DNA of 64,000 nt from Geobacter sp. (GTDB taxonomy: Bacteria; Desulfobacterota; Desulfuromonadia; Geobacterales; Geobacteraceae), in the NCBI GenBank assembly GCA_016177775.1, contig JACOUQ010000003.1:1-64000 (forward strand), in the 5' to 3' direction. A program made the position numbers and the translations under genes. Each line of letters starts with the position of its first letter. The first letter of the stretch is position 1. Of the stretch, positions 58,080 through 64,000 are shown piece after piece. The notes under the pieces are model-generated. The model did no database searches, had not been told where the DNA came from, and was given only the letters and a program-made list of their open reading frames with translations.

Positions 58080-59537
58080 TCAGTTTGAATGTACCAACGA
58101 ATCAACAAGATTCATCGCAATCTGTAATGTGTCACCAGTTTCATAATCAATTACCACTGGTAGAACATAATTAAGCGGTTCAGGCATATTCTTAGCTGTT
58201 ACTCTGCATTTGACTGATGCTCTTTGTATCTCAATGTCAGGTGTAACATAAATTGTCGCGTTAAATTCTTCAGGTTCGACTTTGTGTCTAAATTCTTCAC
58301 ATTCGTATGCCCAGTGAGGGAAACACTTTGGTGGTCGCTCAGGCTTCCAGTAGAAGGTATGCTTGTCTCTTTGCTGTTTCCTGAGGATTGATGGAAGGTT
58401 TAGGTAATGATTTTCTGGAACTATTCTCGCGTAAGCGCTGGTCTGATCTAGTATGCTTCGGAAATTATGAAAATCGACCCATTTACCTTTTGGAGGCAGT
58501 GGCGGGCTCGGAAGTAGATGTTGCTCATTGTCTTCGGTTTGTTCTTCGTCATCTGAATATTTGAGAAAAAGTCCACTCGTTGCATCAAATTCAACCACTA
58601 AGTTCTCAGCCGGGACGCCACCTTCGTTTGCGATCAATAACGAAATTTCTACATTGCGAGAAGGTGTCTCAAGTCTTGCGGCTAAGTCTTGTAGCAGTTT
58701 CTGCATTGACTGCACCCATTTTGGGTATTCTTTTTCTTGGTATTTTTTAATTGCACTTTCAGTTGGCGGCTCATAGCGTTGGTTTATGATCATTGCTTTA
58801 TGCCCTAAAGGCAGCGCTGAATTCCGTTTTGGTTCTGTTGTGAAATCAGTTGCCATAGGAAATTTAGCTTTAACAATATTTAATAGATCGTCAATTTGGT
58901 CGTCTGTCAACGCAGGGTATCTGGTGATTTTAACAGCCAGATTCTGAATTTGTTGGTCCTTATTCTTGACAACATTTACAGTTATAGATGGAAAATTCCT
59001 CTCAAGTTCTGCCAGTCTTTTTTCTAATGCAGCTAGTTTTTTGTCTTTCTGATCTGGTTCTGGTTCAAGAAGCCAATCATCAGGAATTACAATTACAGGC
59101 AAGTTGCACCGCTTAGCAGTCAGTATAGGGTTTGTATCGTGCGTAATTAGCGACACATACATTGATGGATTGGATTTTTTATATAAGATGGCCTCGGCTA
59201 TAATGCGATCATCTGATCTCGTCAAATCGAGCACATTATGAGGTGGTTTTTTTAAATTTACCGATGGAGGGAATGATACTTCAACATAAGGGTTGGTTGC
59301 GCACAGAACTAATTTTGTATCATCTTTCAAAACAATTTCCCGAATCAGCGCATTAGCTTTCTTCGCTCTACGTGCTCTCCTGCTGTTACCGTCATGTTTC
59401 AATCGATCAATTTCCTCTTGAACAGCTCTGGGGACAAGCAAAAGAAGATCGTCTCCGCCAGTAATCTCATCCCAAGGCAATTCTTTAATGTCTCGGCATT
59501 GGAGGAATAGATTTGTATCGGCAAATAATACTTTCAT
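58080..59537 (-). CDS. PIN-domain protein with C-terminal beta domain (cassette gene)
   Basis: 485 residues; GAGG lies six bases before the ATG. Residues 1-160 are a PIN nuclease domain with the acidic residues in FADTNLFL (D7) and SDDRIIAEA (near 110) and in THDTNP (near 133). Residues 170-235 are a coiled coil. Residues 300-485 are beta-rich (VEISLLIANEGGVPAENLVVEFD). No antitoxin-like ORF is next to it, so this is not a classical VapC. An RNA-cleaving effector, possibly defence-related, is plausible but unproven. Confidence 0.83.
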   Translation of the reverse strand: MKVLFADTNLFLQCRDIKELPWDEITGGDDLLLLVPRAVQEEIDRLKHDGNSRRARRAKKANALIREIVLKDDTKLVLCATNPYVEVSFPPSVNLKKPPHNVLDLTRSDDRIIAEAILYKKSNPSMYVSLITHDTNPILTAKRCNLPVIVIPDDWLLEPEPDQKDKKLAALEKRLAELERNFPSITVNVVKNKDQQIQNLAVKITRYPALTDDQIDDLLNIVKAKFPMATDFTTEPKRNSALPLGHKAMIINQRYEPPTESAIKKYQEKEYPKWVQSMQKLLQDLAARLETPSRNVEISLLIANEGGVPAENLVVEFDATSGLFLKYSDDEEQTEDNEQHLLPSPPLPPKGKWVDFHNFRSILDQTSAYARIVPENHYLNLPSILRKQQRDKHTFYWKPERPPKCFPHWAYECEEFRHKVEPEEFNATIYVTPDIEIQRASVKCRVTAKNMPEPLNYVLPVVIDYETGDTLQIAMNLVDSLVHSN

Positions 59538-59557
59538 TGGTACCTCAGGCTTTCTTT

Positions 59558-59630
59558 GTATAACGGGGTGCCCCCAGGACCCGCCCGCCCAGGTTTTTCA
59601 GGCGGTCGGCGTCCATGGGGCTGGTTGGAA
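59558..59630 (-). other. attC site E (73 bp)
   Basis: On the minus strand TTCCAAC (59630-59624) and GTTATAC (59564-59558) are each one base off the core consensus. The interior folds as GCCCCA-GGAC-GCCGACCGCC against GGCGG-GTCC-TGGGGGC. It lies between the methyltransferase and PIN cassettes. The 130 bases from 59631 to 59760 hold no recognisable gene. Confidence 0.7.
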
Positions 59631-59760
59631 CTTCACAGAGCCTTTGGACGAAGATTTCGGCGATAGCGGATGAGTTCAGGCGCACTCACATCTCGGCGAG
59701 CCACCAGCTGTTGCGCGGCACAGCCGTTGACAATCCGCCGGATGCCCCAGCTGCTCCTCA

Positions 59761-60507
59761 TCACCGCGTCATCAGCGAGAACACACCCCAGCCTAGGTAT
59801 TCACGCGTGTAAGCTGCGTAGCGCTCGGGTTCCGAGGTCAGTTTGGCTCGAACATCTTTCGCGAACTCGTCGTCGGGATTGGCTTCAAGCCATCGGCGCA
59901 TGGTGAGCCACTTGGCCGCCTCGTATCTGTCCCAGCTGTCTTTGTCTGCCAAAACCATTTCCACGACGTCGTAGCCGAGGTGGCCGAAAGACGCGAGAAG
60001 TTCTGGAAGCATGAGAAAGTCGGAGATTGAGCGGGCAAGACACCCCTTGGCAACATCTTCCGTCGGCGGTAACTGCCGCCAGTAGGGCTCGCCGATGAGG
60101 ATGATCCCTCCGGTGCGGAGGCTCTGCACCAGAAGCTCGATGGTGCCGACGAATCCCCCAGCGATCCACGTGGCACCGAGACAGGCTGCCACACCGGCCT
60201 TCTCGTCAGAGACGTAGCCGGCAGCATCGCCATGGATGAACTTGACTTGATCGGCGACACCGAGTTCTTCAGCGCGGAGTTTCGCTTGCTCGGTGAACAA
60301 CTGGCTCATGTCGATGCCGGTGCCGATGACTCCGTAATCGCGTGCCCAGGTGCACAGCATCTCCCCCGAACCGCTGCCGAGGTCGAGCACTCGGGTCCCC
60401 GTTTCCAGACGCAGCGCCGCGCCGAGAGTGGCGAGCTTTTCGGGTGTGAACGGGTTATGGATGCGGTGAGCACTTTCGGTGATGTTGAATATCCGTGGAA
60501 TGTCCAT
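59761..60507 (-). CDS. SAM-dependent methyltransferase (cassette gene)
   Basis: 248 residues; AAGGAG lies ten bases before the ATG. The class I fold has the SAM motif I VLDLGSGSGEMLCTWA near residue 40, motif II GTGIDMSQLFTEQAK near 62, motif IV CLGATWIAGGF near 108 and RTGGIILIGEPYW near 130. The substrate is unknown. Its start lies 48 bases after the 3' end of the group II intron, which interrupts the attC of the upstream cassette. Confidence 0.9.
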   Translation of the reverse strand: MDIPRIFNITESAHRIHNPFTPEKLATLGAALRLETGTRVLDLGSGSGEMLCTWARDYGVIGTGIDMSQLFTEQAKLRAEELGVADQVKFIHGDAAGYVSDEKAGVAACLGATWIAGGFVGTIELLVQSLRTGGIILIGEPYWRQLPPTEDVAKGCLARSISDFLMLPELLASFGHLGYDVVEMVLADKDSWDRYEAAKWLTMRRWLEANPDDEFAKDVRAKLTSEPERYAAYTREYLGWGVFSLMTR

Positions 60508-60554
60508 TGCAGAAAATCTCCTTACGGGTGTGAATAGATTCGGTCACGGCACTA

Positions 60555-62495
60555 ATCGGGTAGGAGGCGGGGTCTCCCCCGCCGTCCTCCCACACCACCG
60601 TACGTACGGTTCCGTATACGGCGGTTCAGGATACGCGCTGGAGTCGGAGGTACTGATTCTGAAGTGAAATCAGTCCCAGTTTCTCGAAGTATGAGATATT
60701 GAGCATTCGATTCATGACGTTTGTCCCGGCGACAGCCCAAGGGCCGCGTTGTTTCCGGACGAATCGCCACGCTGCATTGCTCGACAATCCCAGTTTAATC
60801 AGGTTCTTTGCTCGGGTATAGGTTCGCTTCCACTGCTTCCATAAGATTACGCGCAGTTTCCGCCGGAGCCAGCCGTCAAGCTCTTTGAAGAGGTAGTCCG
60901 ATTCGACGTAACGGAAGTAGTTCAACCACCCCCGCAGCTTCGGATTCAGCTCTTCAATCACTTGCTGCATGCTCCGCCCTCTCCCCCGGCGACAGACTTC
61001 CCGCACGTTGGCTTTTAGTTTCACCACCGTCTTTGATCCCGCTCTCAGACGGGGTCGTGGATACCAGTTCATGCTGTATCCCAGAAAGATTCTGCGCCAT
61101 GGCCGATCAACCGCACTTTTGGCTTGGTTGACCGTGAGGTGAAGTTGTTCCGACAGAAAGCGGGTGATTGATGCCATGACCCGTTCACCGCTGGCCTTGG
61201 TGGCAACATAGATGTTGCAATCATCGGCATAGCGGCAGAAGGCATGCCCTCGTCTCTCCAGCTCTTTGTCCAGTTCATCCAGCAGGATATTTGACAGCAA
61301 CGGCGAAAGGGGACTCCCTTGCGGGGTCCCTTCATGCCGTGGTGACACCATCCCTCCGATGAACATCCCGGCCTTCAGGTAGCTGTCGATCAGTTTCAGC
61401 ACCTGCCGGTCTTTGACCTTGCGTTTCACCAGCGACATGAGGATGTCGTGGTTTACCCGGTCGAAGAATTTCTCCAAATCGATATCAACCTCCCACCGCA
61501 GCCCTTCGGCTACGTGCTTTCGTGCGGCTTGTATCGCCTGATGGGTGCTCCGTCCGGGAATATACCCGTAGGAGTGTTTGGAGAACTCCGGAATGAACAA
61601 CCTTCCCAAAACCTGACTTATCCCTTGCTGGATGAGTCGGTCGAGAACGGTGGGTATCCCCAGCATTCTCGTGCCCCCGTCCGGTTTGGGTATTTCTGCT
61701 TTCCGCACCGGTTGGGGAACGTACCTTCCCGCCAACAGTTCTTCTTTGATGCGCGGCCAATGTTCCTGTAAGTAGCCCTTCAGTTCCGTGACCGGCATGT
61801 TATCGACGCCGGGCGCTCCCTTGTTGGTTACTACTTTTGAATAGGCCGCCATCATGTTTCCGCGGCTGACAATTTCTTCTATCAACCGCTCCGCTTCCGG
61901 AATGAAGTGGTCCATCCTTCCCGTGATGCTTGCCGCACCATTCCCTGCCACCGATGGCTTCCGACCATCTACTGCCGGGGTGGCGCCGGGCATCTCAGCC
62001 CGACCTTCTGCTGCTCCTATCATCATCGAAATTCCGGGCTCCTTTCCGTCGTTTCCTGTTCCACCCTTCATCGACTGGTCAGGCCGACTACTATGGCTTC
62101 TGCTGCATTCTGCCGAACATCAGGAAGCTGTGATTTCAGTTTCCCTGCGTCGGATTTCGCCCAATGCAGGACGGCAGAACTTCCCTGGGTAATTCGCGCG
62201 ACCTTCCTCCCATATACCCGCCGCATCTACTGCCACGCCCTCTGGATGGATATTGGGCTTTATCAGACACGTGCCTGCTTGCCCGGTTGTGGCTGCCTTA
62301 TATGCGATTTCTGTTCGTCGGGCCGGGATTTTGCCTTCGGCTTCCTTCAGATTCCGCCTCGCGACGGACACCCTTGCCGCTTGGCTAATGGTTCCCTCCA
62401 TCAGGGTCCATAGAGGACTTACACCTCCAAGTCACTGCTTGACCACCACAGTCAAGCTGATGGCGCTTACGCGCCACGCGCCATGCCAGGCGCAC
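60555..62495 (-). mobile_element. Group IIC intron inserted in an attC
   Basis: On the minus strand the intron begins GTGCGCCTGG at 62495 and ends CCCGAT at 60560-60555, about 1941 bases. Domain V (ACCGCCGTATACGG...CCGTACGTACGGTGG) is at about 60596-60627, just inside the 3' end. The encoded reverse transcriptase lies at 60626-62071. The flanks join as CCCCGT|TAGTGCC, rebuilding an integron GTTAG core, as expected for the attC-targeting class C introns. Confidence 0.85.
60626..62071 (-). CDS. ltrA: Group II intron reverse transcriptase/maturase
   Basis: 481 residues. RT blocks are complete: [78 protein letters not shown] and the catalytic [12 protein letters not shown] near residue 288. The maturase X domain contains [13 protein letters not shown] and [15 protein letters not shown]. 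There is no HNH endonuclease domain, as usual for class C introns. The first 50 residues are weakly conserved, so the start is uncertain. The stop lies at the edge of intron domain V. Confidence 0.93.
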   Translation of the reverse strand: MKGGTGNDGKEPGISMMIGAAEGRAEMPGATPAVDGRKPSVAGNGAASITGRMDHFIPEAERLIEEIVSRGNMMAAYSKVVTNKGAPGVDNMPVTELKGYLQEHWPRIKEELLAGRYVPQPVRKAEIPKPDGGTRMLGIPTVLDRLIQQGISQVLGRLFIPEFSKHSYGYIPGRSTHQAIQAARKHVAEGLRWEVDIDLEKFFDRVNHDILMSLVKRKVKDRQVLKLIDSYLKAGMFIGGMVSPRHEGTPQGSPLSPLLSNILLDELDKELERRGHAFCRYADDCNIYVATKASGERVMASITRFLSEQLHLTVNQAKSAVDRPWRRIFLGYSMNWYPRPRLRAGSKTVVKLKANVREVCRRGRGRSMQQVIEELNPKLRGWLNYFRYVESDYLFKELDGWLRRKLRVILWKQWKRTYTRAKNLIKLGLSSNAAWRFVRKQRGPWAVAGTNVMNRMLNISYFEKLGLISLQNQYLRLQRVS

Positions 62496-62543
62496 ACGGG
62501 GCTGAGGCACCAGCGGCTTGACCGCTGTTGCCGATTGTTGGGC
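62496..62543 (-). other. attC site D, 5' part, interrupted by the intron
   Basis: On the minus strand the core GCCCAAC (62543-62537) begins seven bases after the DUF4238 stop. A hairpin GGC..CAGCGG-loop-CCGCTG..GCC follows, and the site breaks off at CCCCGT where the intron starts. The missing 3' core (TAGTGC...) resumes at 60554 after the intron. Confidence 0.75.
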
Positions 62544-62549
62544 CTGGCC

Positions 62550-64000
62550 TCAAGCACCCGCACTTTTCTCCGACGGGGTATTCATGCTATTACGAGCATT
62601 CCAGAAGGTGTTGAATGCAAGTTTCAAGCAAAGCCACCATGCGTAGGCAGAGTATGTAGAGCAGCACTCATCATGTGTCAGAAGTCCGTGTGCGACTTCA
62701 TTTCTCAAGTTTGGCCCTAACGAATCACAATATAACGCTTTTAATTCAAAAGCTATGTCGTCTCCAAAAATCTCTTTAGCCTCCGGTAGGTCAATCAGTG
62801 TGCTCAAACCATTCTCATTTTCGATACCGTTTATGTCTAGGTTTGTTGTTTTTATTCCTCTTGCTTTCAGGTGGTATCTAACCAAATTTTCAATCTGAGG
62901 GACTAATAGATGTATTGCAGTTGCAAAGTCTTTATCATAGCCTGTGAATAAGCCTTTACCATAAAGTGATTCGCGACCCGGTGGTACAATTGGCGAGTGG
63001 TTGCAGATACTTATGAAATCCGATTCTCGTAGCCTCTGCTCAAGATGCAATATTTCAAGCGCGGGCCATATGTCTCCTTGTACGATAAGCCCCAATTCCA
63101 TGCCATATTCCTTTACCATCTCCGCCCATAAGACAATTTCGTTCTCATCAGAATCTCCAAGCCCCATTCCAGGGCGCTTGGCTATAACACGTCCATCGCG
63201 GGACATATGCGTCGAAGAAAAAAGTGCTTGCAAAGGATGCTCTCGAAGCATTTTCTGAGCACTATCACGTATCTTCGCAACACGTACACCCTTGTAGATG
63301 TTAGCAAAAGCAAGGAGCGCATCAATTGCACTTTTCCCACGGACTGCGTTCCTTGCATTTTCAACTATCTCGCTTATATCAATAGCCGGTGAGGAAATTA
63401 CGCCCATCTCGCCCAGCGACCTTTCGCCTGATTCCGCCATTAGTTTGTTTAGTTCCAAGATTCGTTCATCAACTCTGTAGCCAGCCCTTTGGGACTTTGA
63501 TATGGTTCTGTATTTCTGGATTGCATTTTCGTAGAAACTCGCGGCAACCATATGACTCGGGTTTTCAGAAGAAAGTCTAGTCTCTGCCTCTTTACCGCCT
63601 AGTTCAGGCGGCGGTGGTGGAAATTCTCCTTTAGCATCGAGGATTCGGGATGTCTCTTCAACCACTCCTCTGAGCGGGCTTGATTTAATTCGCATTGCTG
63701 TCGGCGAACAAGTGGCGATATATGCGACAAACCCAGCGATGGCATAGATGCATTCAACATCAAGGCAGTTTGCTCTTAATTTCTCTAATGCGCTGTTGTA
63801 ATTCGGCTCAATGCCTTTCAGAAACTCCTCAACAGCACGCTCATCTTCAAGATACTCGTTTGTACTACCATTTTCGATTCGACATACATCATCAGATTTT
63901 GGCGTGAATTCTTTTAGATCAGATTTTCTAATTGCATACATTCGCTTCCCGAGATCCGGAGAGTAGAAATTCCTTAGATGGACCTGCGAAACATAATGAT
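62550..64000 (-). CDS. DUF4238-like protein, 5' end outside window (cassette gene)
   Basis: I read the frame through the right edge; the residues before the first internal Met (63941) are HYVSQVHLRNFYSPDLGKR, which is the characteristic DUF4238 opening. At least 483 residues are present. Residues 1-90 match that domain; the rest is helical (SYFENAIQKY-like blocks, FANIYKGVRVAKIRDSAQKM) and ends in a segment resembling HEPN or Swt1-type helices (RNEVAHGLLTHDE). The RNxxxH-like RNEVAHG near residue 445 would be an HEPN RNase signature. It ends seven bases before attC D. Confidence 0.75.
   Translation of the reverse strand, partial: HYVSQVHLRNFYSPDLGKRMYAIRKSDLKEFTPKSDDVCRIENGSTNEYLEDERAVEEFLKGIEPNYNSALEKLRANCLDVECIYAIAGFVAYIATCSPTAMRIKSSPLRGVVEETSRILDAKGEFPPPPPELGGKEAETRLSSENPSHMVAASFYENAIQKYRTISKSQRAGYRVDERILELNKLMAESGERSLGEMGVISSPAIDISEIVENARNAVRGKSAIDALLAFANIYKGVRVAKIRDSAQKMLREHPLQALFSSTHMSRDGRVIAKRPGMGLGDSDENEIVLWAEMVKEYGMELGLIVQGDIWPALEILHLEQRLRESDFISICNHSPIVPPGRESLYGKGLFTGYDKDFATAIHLLVPQIENLVRYHLKARGIKTTNLDINGIENENGLSTLIDLPEAKEIFGDDIAFELKALYCDSLGPNLRNEVAHGLLTHDECCSTYSAYAWWLCLKLAFNTFWNARNSMNTPSEKSAGA

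Noticed and set aside
61854-62413. Plus-strand frames within the group II intron
   Set aside because: They are antisense to the intron 5' region and RT gene and show no coding features.

Overview
The window looks like chromosome of a Geobacter-type (Geotalea/Geobacter) member of the Desulfuromonadota. This is inferred from gene content (pyruvate:ferredoxin oxidoreductase, LutCB-type lactate oxidation with sucCD and a lactate permease, exported TPR proteins, partner-switching regulators), high GC and strong Shine-Dalgarno sites. I had no database, so the genus is an inference.

Layout. (1) 1-10.7 kb is a lactate/pyruvate block. On the minus strand are nifJ (cut by the window edge), a ribbon-helix-helix regulator, sucD, sucC and a lactate permease. 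Divergently, behind a near-consensus sigma-70 promoter, are lutC and a lutB-lutA fusion. Together they import lactate, oxidise it to pyruvate, make acetyl-CoA and feed the TCA cycle. (2) 10.7-28.2 kb is one long minus-strand block: an ECF sigma factor and its zinc-finger anti-sigma, then 16 tightly packed genes, mostly exported TPR, ankyrin or coiled-coil proteins of unknown role. Sigma-E-type promoters precede the sigma gene and the first gene of the run, and a terminator hairpin closes it. (3) 28.3-35 kb holds an exported beta-carbonic anhydrase and a peptide ABC-transporter operon led by a TPR lipoprotein. (4) 35.1-41.1 kb holds a phosphotransferase/P-loop kinase fusion, then a sodium-symporter/GAF/SpoIIE-phosphatase fusion with STAS and HATPase partners, which is a membrane-sensing partner-switching module. 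(5) 41.1-45.3 kb holds lgt, then an M-box magnesium riboswitch with terminator controlling a membrane-less MgtE-like protein and an Nramp-family transporter, then a candidate structured RNA.

(6) From 46.39 kb to the right edge is accessory DNA. A 3' fragment of tRNA-Gly(GCC) with its native downstream terminator sits beside a P4-type integrase with an array of direct repeats. The intact tRNA should lie beyond 64 kb. The region carries an ECF/signal-peptidase/M23 module with two matching ECF promoters, a redox-stress cluster (ECF, DGC, OsmC, HxlR, flavoprotein, DJ-1, monooxygenase), and minus-oriented integron gene cassettes separated by attC sites. Cassette products are an alkylation-repair-like HEAT protein, DUF3795, a monooxygenase, a PIN protein, a methyltransferase and a DUF4238 protein. 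A class C group II intron sits inside one attC. No integron integrase is visible in the window.

The best candidates for undescribed biology are the sigma-E-driven exported-TPR operon, the M-box/MgtE-like/Nramp magnesium unit, the symporter-phosphatase partner-switch, and the cassette array with its attC-borne intron.
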